From an uncultured Lachnospiraceae bacterium (lineage in GTDB: Bacteria; Bacillota; Clostridia; Lachnospirales; Lachnospiraceae), in the NCBI GenBank assembly GCA_902766655.1, contig CACXEL010000046.1, forward strand, positions 1 to 8,860: a stretch of 8,860 nucleotides of DNA, given 5' to 3'. Position 1 is the first letter of the stretch. Each line of letters opens with the position of its first letter. Of the stretch, positions 1-6,751 are shown one piece after another. Position numbers and translations under genes: made by a program. Below the pieces are notes generated by a model. It was not told where the DNA came from. It made no database searches and saw nothing but the letters and a program-made list of their open reading frames with translations.

Positions 1-189
1 CGCACGGGTATCCGCAACGGTCTTCGGAAGATCAATTATTACAGCTACATGTCCAAGGCCGGCACCACAGCTGTGAAGGAGCTGCTCGCGAAGGAGGACG
101 TGACCTTCTTCCACGATCTGGCCCTGGCCGCGGAGAAGGCCATGAGTGCCGACGCCGAGAAAGCCATGCGGGTGTTTGCAGGACTTTGA
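1..189 (+). CDS. Class II fructose-bisphosphate aldolase-family protein, C-terminal end (partial)
   Basis: This is the last 62 codons of a gene that begins outside the window; it ends with TGA at 187-189. The peptide reads GIRNGLRKINYYSYMSKAG, then a helical tail ending RVFAGL. The G-I-x-x-G-x-x-K-I-N block followed by an alpha-helical C-terminus (…FFHDLALAAEKAM…) matches the end of the TIM barrel of class II (zinc-dependent) ketose-bisphosphate aldolases, where the Asn after K-I/V contacts the substrate. These cytoplasmic enzymes split fructose-1,6-bisphosphate or a related ketose bisphosphate into dihydroxyacetone phosphate and an aldehyde. The usual N-[IV]-D-T-D segment is here N-Y-Y-S-Y, so the substrate may not be fructose-1,6-bisphosphate. 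The zinc-binding histidines lie upstream of the window and cannot be checked. The family is fairly secure; the exact substrate is not. Confidence 0.75.
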   Translation, partial: RTGIRNGLRKINYYSYMSKAGTTAVKELLAKEDVTFFHDLALAAEKAMSADAEKAMRVFAGL

Positions 190-240
190 TGAACGCATCG
201 GCAGCTGCTCCCGGTCAGTGAACAGGAGCCGTTGTCTGGT

Positions 241-300
241 AAGCAGGAGAAAGCCCGGACCGATACTCTGATGATCGGTCCGGGCTTTCTCCTGCTTTAT
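241..300 (+). terminator. Long perfect hairpin terminator, probably bidirectional
   Basis: Positions 241-264 are the exact reverse complement of 274-297, a 24-bp perfect stem with a 9-base loop. The GC core (GCCCGGACCGAT) is followed by CTTTCTCCTGCTTTAT, with the T-rich run folded into the lower stem. It lies 51 bases past the aldolase stop and 107 bases past the stop of the convergent dehydrogenase. The lower stem is A-rich on one side and T-rich on the other, so it can stop transcription from both directions. No other terminator was seen in 190-406. Confidence 0.85.
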
Positions 301-406
301 GAAACTGAGAGTGTCTTACGCGTGCATGGCTGCCGTGTGTCGGCAGCAGTCTCTGCGCAGAAAAGAAGCACGATGTATACGACGAGTCCCGTTCATGCAA
401 GCTATG

Positions 407-1357
407 TTACAAAATGACATTTTTCTGCGCGCCTTTCAGCCAGGCATCCAGGTTGTCGAAGACGATTTCTGCCCGGAGGCTCATGGACTCTCTGGTTGCG
501 AAGGCTACATGCGGGGTGACGAGGCAGTTCCTGCAGCCCAGCAGCGGTTCATCCGGGCTGAGGGGCGGCTCCTGATCGAAGACGTCGATCCCTGCCGCGG
601 CGATATCCCCCCTGTTCAGGGCATCCGCCAGGTCCCGGGCGACCACAACTGGCCCGCGGGCCACATTGATGAGGATGGCGGACTTCTTCATGAGGGCAAT
701 CCTGCCGGCGTCAATAAGGCCGCGGGTAGAATCGTTGAGCGGGCAGTGGAGGACGACTATGTCGGCCTGCGCGAGGAGGTCCTCCAGGGAGACCTGCTCC
801 ACATAGCCGGGTGCGTCCGCCTTTCTGGTGCGGCTGTTGGCCAGCACACGGCAGCCGAAGGCGTGGAAGAGCTCCGCCGAGCGGCGGCCGATTTTGCCAA
901 AGCCAACTATGCCGACGGTCTTGCCTTTGAGCTCGCTGCCCACGAGCCCCTCCTTGGTTCCGCCCTTGCGGCAGCGGTCTTCGACTGCGGAGAGATTGCG
1001 GAGGATACTGAGGACCATGCCCAGCACCAGCTCGGCCACCGCCTCGTTGGAATAGCCGGAGGCATTGCTGACAGCGACGCCTTTTGCCCTTGCGGCTGCA
1101 AGGCCTACATGGTCCACTCCGGTGAAGGCCACGTCGATGAATTGCAGCTTCTCGCAGGCCTCAATGACCTGGCCGGGCATCGGCATGTTGGCGATGATCA
1201 TGGCGTCCGCGTCCCGGGCCTCCTCAATCAGAGTGGGGACGTCCGTCGTGCGGGCGAAGTCAACAAAGGTGTGGCCCTGGTCCTCGAAGGGCTTTTTGCG
1301 CATGGCCAGCTCCTCCGCGGAGATGCCGAGGGACTCCAGGATGACGATCTTGCTCAT
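407..1357 (-). CDS. D-isomer-specific 2-hydroxyacid dehydrogenase, probably NADP(H)-preferring
   Basis: This 316-residue cytoplasmic protein has the usual family length. It carries out reversible NAD(P)-linked reduction of a 2-keto acid to a D-2-hydroxy acid. The N-terminal catalytic domain covers about 1-98 and the Rossmann domain about 99-285. The dinucleotide motif GFGKIG is at 152-157. The catalytic Arg is in NVARGP (R234), the Glu in DVFDQEPP (E263) and the His in TPHVAF (H283), so the active-site triad is intact. After the second Rossmann strand the sequence is ANSRTRK (173-179), without the acidic residue that normally selects NAD, which points to NADP(H). The ATG at 1355-1357 has AGAAAGGAAA at 1365-1374 as its ribosome binding site. 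The gene is divergent from the aminopeptidase and convergent with the aldolase. The substrate (glyoxylate, hydroxypyruvate, phosphoglycerate, other) cannot be told. Serine-pathway phosphoglycerate dehydrogenase is possible, but nothing nearby supports it. Confidence 0.93.
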   Translation of the reverse strand: MSKIVILESLGISAEELAMRKKPFEDQGHTFVDFARTTDVPTLIEEARDADAMIIANMPMPGQVIEACEKLQFIDVAFTGVDHVGLAAARAKGVAVSNASGYSNEAVAELVLGMVLSILRNLSAVEDRCRKGGTKEGLVGSELKGKTVGIVGFGKIGRRSAELFHAFGCRVLANSRTRKADAPGYVEQVSLEDLLAQADIVVLHCPLNDSTRGLIDAGRIALMKKSAILINVARGPVVVARDLADALNRGDIAAAGIDVFDQEPPLSPDEPLLGCRNCLVTPHVAFATRESMSLRAEIVFDNLDAWLKGAQKNVIL

Positions 1358-1435
1358 GTCGGTATTTCCTTTCTATCTGACAAAAGACCTTATTTTCCGG
1401 TACTGAAAATGCACACATTGCCGGAAGCTGTCTTC

Positions 1436-1444
1436 ATTGTATCA
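1436..1444 (-). promoter_or_regulatory. Predicted extended -10 promoter of the hydroxyacid dehydrogenase gene
   Basis: Read on the minus strand, the sequence is TGATACAAT: TACAAT at 1441-1436 preceded by a TGn extension. No good -35 hexamer sits 16-18 bases upstream. Transcription would start near 1429, giving a leader of about 72 bases before the ATG. Confidence 0.5.
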
Positions 1445-1587
1445 TCCTTTCGTGACGGAGCATACTGAAAAAACAGAGCCTGCCGCGGCAATTCCTGCTT
1501 TTTCGAGGATGAGCGGTGTTCGGGGGAGGACAGGTTTCCCATGCCATGCTTTAAGGTGCAGGAACTGCGTGCATTCCCGGAAAAGTG

Positions 1588-1596
1588 TGGTATAAT
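1588..1596 (+). promoter_or_regulatory. Predicted extended -10 promoter of the M18 aminopeptidase gene
   Basis: TGGTATAAT is a perfect TATAAT hexamer (1591-1596) with the TGn extension at 1588-1590. The -35 region (near 1568-1573, CGTGCA) is a poor match, as is allowed for extended -10 promoters. Transcription would start near 1603, leaving an 88-base leader. Confidence 0.65.
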
Positions 1597-1666
1597 CATA
1601 GGACTATAACTGCTCCGTGCCGCGGAATGCGGGAGATGGCGTCATTTTCTCCCTGGATTCCGGTGG

Positions 1667-1685
1667 CCGGATGACATCCGGAGGA
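1667..1685 (+). promoter_or_regulatory. Small hairpin abutting the ribosome binding site of the aminopeptidase gene
   Basis: CCGGAT-GAC-ATCCGG (1667-1681) is a 6-bp inverted repeat with a 3-base loop. Its last two G bases are the first bases of the ribosome binding site GGAGGA (1680-1685), which sits 5 bases before the ATG at 1691. When folded it would cover part of that site. Whether this matters in the cell is unknown; the ribosome binding site itself is secure and fixes the start codon. Confidence 0.4.
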
Positions 1686-1690
1686 TATCT

Positions 1691-3025
1691 ATGACGCAAC
1701 ACGCAAACTGCCAGAAGCTCGCCGATTTCATACATAAAAGCCCTACCTCCTATCACCTGGCGGAGGAGACCAGACAGCGGCTGCTTGCGGCAGGCTACGA
1801 ACAGCTTCTCGAATCATCTGCCTGGCAGATCAGGCCGGGCGGCAAATATTTCGTACTAAGGAATGGCTCGGCCATCGCTGCCTTCCGGATTCCAGCGAAG
1901 GCACCTGGCGGCTTCATGATCATGGCCAGCCACGCGGACTCCCCGATCCTCAAGATCAAGGAGAATCCGGACATCCGTGAGAATGACTACACCCGACTCA
2001 ACATAGAGGTCTATGGCGGCGCCCTCCTGGCTCCCTGGTTCGACCGGCCGCTCTCCGTCGCCGGACGGATCTACGTCCGCGAGGAAGGGGGCATTTCCTG
2101 CCGCCTGGTCGACATGGAACGGGACCTCCTCATGATTCCCTCCCTGGCCATCCACATGAACCGCCAGGCCAACGAGGGCACCAAGCTCAACCCCCAGAAA
2201 GACCTGCTTCCTCTGCTGGGCAACGGCGACTGCACCTCCCTCTACGACCTGGTGACACAGAAGTGCAACGAGGATCAGCCGGACAGGAAGATCTGCACCG
2301 AGGATGTGCTCGGCCACGACCTGTACGTCTACTGCCGTGAACGGCCCTTCTTTTGGGGCGCGGACCATGAATTCATGGCCTGCCCGAGGCTGGACGACGC
2401 CTCCTGCGCCTACGCCTCCCTCGAGGGCTTCCTTCGAGCTGAGAATTACAATAAGGTCGATTCCGTCCCGGTCCACCTGGTCTTCGACAACGAGGAGGTG
2501 GGCTCCTCCACCAAGCAGGGCGCTGCCTCGACCTTCCTGAAAGACACGCTCCGCCGGATCTCGGCCGGCCTTGGCTGCGGCGAGACGGAGCATCTGCAGA
2601 TGCTGGCCCGGAGCTTCATGCTCTCCAGCGACAACGGTCATGCTCTCCACCCCAACTATCCGGAGAAGGCCGACCCGGTCAATAAGGTCCGGATGGGCAG
2701 GGGCATCGTCCTCAAGTACAGCGCCAACCAGAAATACACGACCGACGCCCTGTCGGCTGCGGTGGTGCGGGTCCTGGCGGAGAGGGCCGGCGTAGCCCTC
2801 CAGGTCTTCACCAACCGGGCGGACGTGCCCGGCGGCTCCACCCTGGGCAACCTCTCGGGCAACCAGGTGGCCGTGCCCACCGCGGACGTAGGCCTCGCCC
2901 AGCTGGCTATGCATTCGCCCTGTGAGTGCATCGGCTGCTCCGACGTGGACGATATGATCGCCCTGGCGGAGACCTTCTTTGCTTCTTCGATGAAGGAGAC
3001 CGGATACGGAAGCTATACTGTATAA
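1691..3025 (+). CDS. M18 family zinc aminopeptidase
   Basis: This 444-residue cytoplasmic di-zinc exopeptidase removes N-terminal amino acids (in characterised relatives often acidic or neutral ones) from peptides; M18 enzymes assemble into dodecameric tetrahedra. The length is typical for the family. Metal and catalytic motifs appear in order: SHADSP (80-85, zinc ligand H81), PRLDD (232-236, bridging Asp D235), DNEEVGS (266-272, catalytic and metal Glu pair E268/E269), SSDNGHALHPNY (312-323, ligand D314), GGSTLGN (381-387) and MHSPCE (407-412, ligand H408). All key residues are present. The ATG is set by GGAGGA five bases upstream. An odd feature is CECIGC at 411-416, three cysteines in six residues directly after ligand H408, where this family usually has other residues. 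The gene has its own promoter and terminator, so it is a single-gene unit. The gene name (apeB or pepC in relatives) is left open. Confidence 0.95.
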   Translation: MTQHANCQKLADFIHKSPTSYHLAEETRQRLLAAGYEQLLESSAWQIRPGGKYFVLRNGSAIAAFRIPAKAPGGFMIMASHADSPILKIKENPDIRENDYTRLNIEVYGGALLAPWFDRPLSVAGRIYVREEGGISCRLVDMERDLLMIPSLAIHMNRQANEGTKLNPQKDLLPLLGNGDCTSLYDLVTQKCNEDQPDRKICTEDVLGHDLYVYCRERPFFWGADHEFMACPRLDDASCAYASLEGFLRAENYNKVDSVPVHLVFDNEEVGSSTKQGAASTFLKDTLRRISAGLGCGETEHLQMLARSFMLSSDNGHALHPNYPEKADPVNKVRMGRGIVLKYSANQKYTTDALSAAVVRVLAERAGVALQVFTNRADVPGGSTLGNLSGNQVAVPTADVGLAQLAMHSPCECIGCSDVDDMIALAETFFASSMKETGYGSYTV

Positions 3026-3036
3026 AGCGAAACGAT

Positions 3037-3091
3037 GGGACGTACGGCTCTGTTTCACAATTGTGAAGCGGGTCGTGCGTCCCCTTGTTTT
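3037..3091 (+). terminator. Rho-independent terminator of the aminopeptidase gene
   Basis: GGGACGTACG (3037-3046) pairs with CGTGCGTCCC (3074-3083) with one G-T wobble. The top of the hairpin is formed by the perfect palindrome TTCACAATTGTGAA (3054-3067), and the stem is followed by CTTGTTTT. It begins 12 bases after the aminopeptidase stop codon. Confidence 0.75.
3054..3067. repeat. 14-base perfect palindrome TTCACAATTGTGAA
   Basis: This perfect palindrome lies inside the aminopeptidase terminator, 204 bases upstream of the GH2 start codon. Its core ACAATTGT occurs again upstream of the rhamnosidase-like gene (6752-6759). It may only be the hairpin tip, or it may also serve as a binding site for a dimeric regulator; the sequence alone does not decide. 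Confidence 0.4.
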
Positions 3092-3177
3092 GCCGCCTTG
3101 TCTCCTCCTCCCTCGGATAGAAGGATACACAGAAGATAAAATAAAGAACATCAGTGATAGCTTATGACGGCAACCTC

Positions 3178-3195
3178 TGATATTATTTTTTCAGA
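3178..3195 (+). promoter_or_regulatory. Predicted promoter region of the GH2 gene
   Basis: TGATATTAT (3178-3186) is an extended -10 element with a five-of-six match to TATAAT and a weak -35 region. It sits within a short inverted repeat, TCTGA (3176-3180) and TCAGA (3191-3195), around an A/T-only centre. The expected transcript start near 3193 gives a leader of about 80 bases before the GH2 ATG. Confidence 0.4.
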
Positions 3196-3271
3196 ATGGA
3201 CCGGGTGCACCCTGCCCGGGCTCAGTGTGAACGATAAGTAAGCCTGCAATCAAGCGGAGAAAGGACAAAAA

Positions 3272-5584
3272 ATGAAAACAATCGCCTTCAATAAAGAATG
3301 GCTCTGCAACGGCACTCCCGTCACGCTTCCCCATGACGCGCAGATCACCGAGCAGCGCGGCAAGGATATCTCGAACGGCGGCCACGCCTATTTCCCGGGC
3401 GGCATTTATACATATGAGAAGACATTTACCGCTCCCGATGAGTGGGCCGACAAGGACGTTCTGGTGGAGTTCGAGGGCGTCTACAAGAACGCCACCGTCT
3501 CCCTAAACGGCGAAAAGCTCTGCTTCCACCCCTACGGTTACACCAACTTTTTCGTCGGGCTGGCCGGCCTTCAGTATGGTGCGGAGAATACCCTGACCGT
3601 GGAAGCCGACAACTCCAAACTGCCCAACTCCCGCTGGTACTCCGGCTCGGGTATCTATCGCCCCGTCTGGATCCACGTCTGCGAGAAGGATGGACTTCGC
3701 CCGCAGAGCGTGAAGATCACGACTGTCAGCTATGATCCTGCCGTCATCCGCATCGACGCACCCGTGAACGTCAAAGCTGAGGTGGAAGGCGTGACGGGCG
3801 AGGGGAGAAGCTTTGAGCTGACGATTCCCGACGCGAAGCTCTGGAGCGACGAGACGCCTTACCTCTACACGGCAAAGATCACGGCCGGCGAGGGAGATAC
3901 CCTTACGATCCCCTTCGGCATCCGCAAAATCGAGTGGTCCAACCAGGGCTTTTTCATCAACGGAAAGAAGACCTTCCTCCGCGGCGGCTGCGTCCACCAC
4001 GACAGCGGTATCCTCGGCGCGGCCACCTTTGACGAGAGCGAGGAGCGCAGGGTCCGCATTTTAAAGGAGAACGGCTTCAACGCCATCCGGTCCTCCCACA
4101 ACCCGGCCTCCCGGGCCATGCTGGAGGCCTGCGACAGGCTGGGCATGTACGTCATGGACGAGACCTTCGACATGTGGTACAACCGCAAGACCACCTACGA
4201 CTATGGCTGCGACTGGGCCGACAATTGGGAGAAGGACGTCGCGGCCATGGTGGAGCGCGACATCAACCACCCCAGCGTGGTCCTCTACTCCATCGGCAAC
4301 GAGGTGGGAGAGCCCGCCGAGCAGAAGGGCATCGACGCTGGGATGGCCCAGGTGGCCCTCTGCCATAAGCTGGATCCCTCCCGCCCGGTGACCTGCGGCA
4401 CCAACCTCATGATCATCTCCCGCGCTGCCCAGGGGAAGGGCTTATACAAGGACGGCGAGCAGACGGTCGGCGCACCCGGCCAGCAGGCAGAAGAGGACAC
4501 GGGCAAGCCCCAGAACGCCAGCCTTATGTTCAACATTATTACCAGCTTTATCGGCTCCGGCATGAACAAGGCGGGCAACTCCAAGAAGGTGGACAAGCTG
4601 ACCACGCCCTTCCTCGACAGTCTGGACATCGCCGGCTACAACTACGGCTCCGGCCGCTATCCGCTGGAGGCCAAGGCCCATCCGGACCGCGTGGTCTTCG
4701 GCAGCGAGACTTTCCCCCAGGACATCTGGAAGAACTGGGAGGCCGTGAAGAAATATCCCTACGTGGTCGGCGACTTCATGTGGACCAGCTGGGATTACCT
4801 GGGCGAGGCCGGCATCGGCGCCTGGAGCTACACCGGCGGCATGCCCTTCAATCGGCCCTATCCCTGGATCCTGGCCGGCGCGGGCGTCATCGACATCCTT
4901 GGCAATCCGGACGGCAGCTGCAAGTATGCTGCCACGGTCTGGGGCAAGGAAGGAAATCCTGTCATCGCAGTCCGTCCGGTGAACCACCCCGGCGTCCGTC
5001 CTTCCAAGTCCTCCTGGCGCGGCACCAACGCCATCCTCTCCTGGAGCTGGATGGGCTGCAACGGCAACAAGGCCACTGTGGAGGTCTACTCCGATCAGGC
5101 AGCTGTGCAGCTTTTCCTGAACGGCAAGGGTCTCGGCCGGAAGAAGGTCAAAGAGTGCAAGGCCCTCTACAACATCAAGTACGCTCCCGGCAAGCTGACC
5201 GCCGTCGCCTACGACGCCTCCGGCAGGGAGACCGGCCGCAGCGAGCTCGCCTCCGCAAGGGCTGCCCTGCAGCTGGCCGTCAGACCGGAAAAGACAGAGG
5301 TGAAGGCCGGTGAGATCGTCTATGTCCCCGTGAACGTCGAGGGCAGGAATGGTATCGTGGAGTCAAATGCAGACCGTAAGGTCACCGTCACCGTCGAGGG
5401 CGGCGAGCTCCTGGCCTTCGGCAGCGCCAACCCCTGCACGGCAGAAAAGTATAACAGCGGCAGCTTCACGACCTACTATGGCCGCGCCCTGGCCATCGTC
5501 CGGGCCGGCGAGGGCGGAAAGATGACCGTCACAGCCAAGGACGACCGGATCTCCGCCAGCGCTGAGATCGTCATCGTCGGGTAA
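3272..5584 (+). CDS. Glycoside hydrolase family 2 enzyme, beta-galactosidase-like
   Basis: This 770-residue retaining glycosidase probably releases beta-linked galactose or a related sugar from oligosaccharides or glycosides. Domains in order: N-terminal sugar-binding sandwich (about 1-137, with SGSGIYRPVW at 124-133), immunoglobulin-like domain (about 141-217), TIM barrel (about 222-555), DUF4982-like domain (about 575-662) and a C-terminal beta-sandwich typical of GH2 proteins (about 666-770). The acid/base is E344 in SIGNE and the nucleophile is E479 in FGSE; SSHNPAS (274-280) is the usual barrel motif. An insertion at about 386-446 separates the two glutamates, as in gut relatives I recall. 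There is no signal peptide or membrane segment, so it should act in the cytoplasm. The ATG has GGAGAAAGGA at 3256-3265, six bases upstream. It stands alone between two terminators. Beta-glucuronidase is less likely because no clear N-x-K acid-binding motif is visible. Family secure; sugar specificity inferred. Confidence 0.93.
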   Translation: MKTIAFNKEWLCNGTPVTLPHDAQITEQRGKDISNGGHAYFPGGIYTYEKTFTAPDEWADKDVLVEFEGVYKNATVSLNGEKLCFHPYGYTNFFVGLAGLQYGAENTLTVEADNSKLPNSRWYSGSGIYRPVWIHVCEKDGLRPQSVKITTVSYDPAVIRIDAPVNVKAEVEGVTGEGRSFELTIPDAKLWSDETPYLYTAKITAGEGDTLTIPFGIRKIEWSNQGFFINGKKTFLRGGCVHHDSGILGAATFDESEERRVRILKENGFNAIRSSHNPASRAMLEACDRLGMYVMDETFDMWYNRKTTYDYGCDWADNWEKDVAAMVERDINHPSVVLYSIGNEVGEPAEQKGIDAGMAQVALCHKLDPSRPVTCGTNLMIISRAAQGKGLYKDGEQTVGAPGQQAEEDTGKPQNASLMFNIITSFIGSGMNKAGNSKKVDKLTTPFLDSLDIAGYNYGSGRYPLEAKAHPDRVVFGSETFPQDIWKNWEAVKKYPYVVGDFMWTSWDYLGEAGIGAWSYTGGMPFNRPYPWILAGAGVIDILGNPDGSCKYAATVWGKEGNPVIAVRPVNHPGVRPSKSSWRGTNAILSWSWMGCNGNKATVEVYSDQAAVQLFLNGKGLGRKKVKECKALYNIKYAPGKLTAVAYDASGRETGRSELASARAALQLAVRPEKTEVKAGEIVYVPVNVEGRNGIVESNADRKVTVTVEGGELLAFGSANPCTAEKYNSGSFTTYYGRALAIVRAGEGGKMTVTAKDDRISASAEIVIVG

Positions 5585-5711
5585 GGGGGGCTTTCCCGGG
5601 ATCTGTCAGGCTGGACTGCAATTACATATGGAAGGGGACTTCACCTCATGACCGGGCGGCATCATGTTTTGGCACCCTGGGCCCGGGTGAGCGGGAGGTT
5701 TCGACATAAAG

Positions 5712-5772
5712 TCTGCCCCGCCCTCTGTCAGCTTTGGCGCTTGACAGGGGACGGGGCAGATATTTACATTTA
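5712..5772. terminator. Bidirectional terminator between GH2 and the HD gene
   Basis: TCTGCCCCGCCCTCTGTCA (5712-5730) pairs with TGACAGGGGACGGGGCAGA (5742-5760) with a single C-A mismatch and one G-T wobble. On the plus strand it is followed by TATTTACATTTAT and on the minus strand by CTTTAT, so it can end both convergent genes. It lies 127 bases past the GH2 stop and 47 bases past the HD stop. The rest of 5585-5807 holds only one further near-palindrome (CACCCTGGGCCCGGGTG, 5673-5689) without a T run. Confidence 0.8.
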
Positions 5773-5807
5773 TCATACAGGTAAGCATGGCGGGTTCCTG
5801 CCGGCTC

Positions 5808-6320
5808 TCAATTCTTCCCTTCCCGCAGGGCGATTACCTGGTCAATCAGAGAGTCTCCCAGGCAGTGCCCGGTGATCTCCATGCAGGAGCTGATCTTGTC
5901 CGCCACGGATAAGATAATGCCCTCCCTGTTTTTGGGCAGGTGAGGGCCGAGGGGCCACATATGGCAGACCACGGCGCTCTCGAGGGCGGGATCGTTCTCC
6001 ACCACGAGCTTTCTGACCACCTCCACGGAATCTTTGGGGTGCCGGAAGCAGCACTGTACGTTGTTCCGGTACTTTTTGTCGCGGCCCAGGATGCCCAGGT
6101 CATGGCAGAGGGCAGCCCGCGTCATCCGCTGGGTATCGGTCCTGATATGGAGCTTCATGAGGAGATAACAGATCATGAGGCTCACGACCGCCACGCCCAG
6201 CGTATGGCTGGCGACGGTGGAGACGTTATGGTGGGTCTGGACCAGGGCTTCGCCGAACTCGTCGGAGAGGAGAATGTCCATGCCCTGGGCTAAGAGGAGG
6301 GCGTTTATTTTTCGGAGCAT
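5808..6320 (-). CDS. Small HD-domain phosphohydrolase
   Basis: From the ATG at 6318-6320 this gives 170 residues, nearly all one HD domain. The metal-binding pattern is complete: H39 (SHTLG), H73-D74 (LCHDLG), H94 (RHPKDS), H120 (CHMWPL) and D141 (SVADK). This is the layout of metal-dependent HD phosphohydrolases, which cleave phosphate esters of nucleotides or similar molecules. HMWPL followed by a basic linker and a V-A-D-K block is a form I recognise from small cytoplasmic HD proteins of Clostridia with no assigned substrate. The open frame continues upstream to a TTG at 6479, but that part is proline-rich, unlike a protein domain, and contains the predicted promoter, so I start at 6320. 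The ribosome binding site is weak (AAGG about 8 bases upstream). An ATG at 6422 is an alternative start. The substrate is unknown; the neighbours give no clue. Confidence 0.85.
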   Translation of the reverse strand: MLRKINALLLAQGMDILLSDEFGEALVQTHHNVSTVASHTLGVAVVSLMICYLLMKLHIRTDTQRMTRAALCHDLGILGRDKKYRNNVQCCFRHPKDSVEVVRKLVVENDPALESAVVCHMWPLGPHLPKNREGIILSVADKISSCMEITGHCLGDSLIDQVIALREGKN

Positions 6321-6345
6321 GCGGAACCTTGCTTTCTGAGATGAA

Positions 6346-6382
6346 ATGGGCCATGGGATCCATCCTTTCGGAGGAGGCCCAT
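6346..6382 (-). promoter_or_regulatory. Inverted repeat in the leader of the HD gene
   Basis: On the plus strand ATGGGCC (6346-6352) pairs with GGCCCAT (6376-6382), and TCCT (6363-6366) pairs with AGGA (6372-6375) inside it, separated by a 10-base bulge. In the minus-strand mRNA this would fold about 26 bases before the start codon. There is no T run, so it is not a terminator. It may be a leader structure or chance. Confidence 0.3.
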
Positions 6383-6443
6383 GCCCGCTAAAGCGCGTCT
6401 GCAAGAGTGGACTGCCGGTCATGGAGTGGCTGCCCTGACCTTT

Positions 6444-6473
6444 AGTATACCATTTGTATGTGATTGGCGGCAA
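6444..6473 (-). promoter_or_regulatory. Predicted promoter of the HD gene
   Basis: On the minus strand TATACT (6449-6444) is preceded by TGG, giving an extended -10, and TTGCCG (6473-6468) is a four-of-six -35 match at an 18-base spacing. A full TTGACA lies just upstream (6479-6474), but its 24-base spacing is too long. Transcription would start near 6437, about 117 bases before the chosen ATG. Confidence 0.55.
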
Positions 6474-6751
6474 TGTCAATAGTGTACAGACTCCTCAGAT
6501 GCCGGCGGCCTGATTCCGGTGAAAAGACCATGGCTGCTCGTTTCCGGACACAGGAACGAGATTGGACAGGGGACATAAGACTTTTCTTCTCTGCGCGCTG
6601 CGTTAAGCCTGTCGAAGATCATTTTGACCTGAAAGAAACGGGCTTTTCACGCTGAATCCGGCGCCGTTTGCGTTCCCGGGGGATAGGGAGGAAGGGTTTT
6701 CTTTATACTGGAAAATGCAGTGCCCTCAGGTGAATGCCGAATCGGTACTGA

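Larger units (their letters stand above)
1358..1690. other. Divergent intergenic control region
   Basis: This 333-base non-coding region separates the dehydrogenase (-) from the aminopeptidase (+). It holds a ribosome binding site for the dehydrogenase (1365-1374), opposed extended -10 promoters (1436-1444 minus, 1588-1596 plus), a 10-base palindrome TGCCGCGGCA at 1481-1490 whose first eight bases recur at 1618-1625, and a small hairpin next to the aminopeptidase ribosome binding site (1667-1681). A 69-codon open frame on the minus strand (1599-1390) contains the dehydrogenase promoter and resembles nothing, so I do not count it as a gene. Confidence 0.7.

Noticed and set aside
299..1468. 389-codon open frame on the plus strand opposite the dehydrogenase
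   Set aside because: It is a shadow of the minus-strand dehydrogenase in GC-rich DNA, has no domain, and the opposing frame has intact catalytic motifs.
1390..1599. Possible 69-residue minus-strand gene in the divergent region
   Set aside because: It overlaps the predicted dehydrogenase promoter, has a poorly placed ribosome binding site and resembles no protein.
3054..3078. Resemblance of CAATTGTGAAGCGG to the E. coli lac operator, ahead of a beta-galactosidase-like gene
   Set aside because: Only a short stretch matches, it is over 200 bases from the gene, it forms part of the previous gene's terminator, and the organism is unlikely to be enterobacterial.
1856..3151. 431-codon open frame on the minus strand opposite the aminopeptidase
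   Set aside because: Composition is that of an antisense shadow (rich in G, V, H, R and E without motifs), and the plus strand encodes a complete M18 enzyme.
6464..6655. Possible 63-residue plus-strand gene between the HD and rhamnosidase-like genes
   Set aside because: No convincing ribosome binding site, no motif, and it starts inside the HD promoter.
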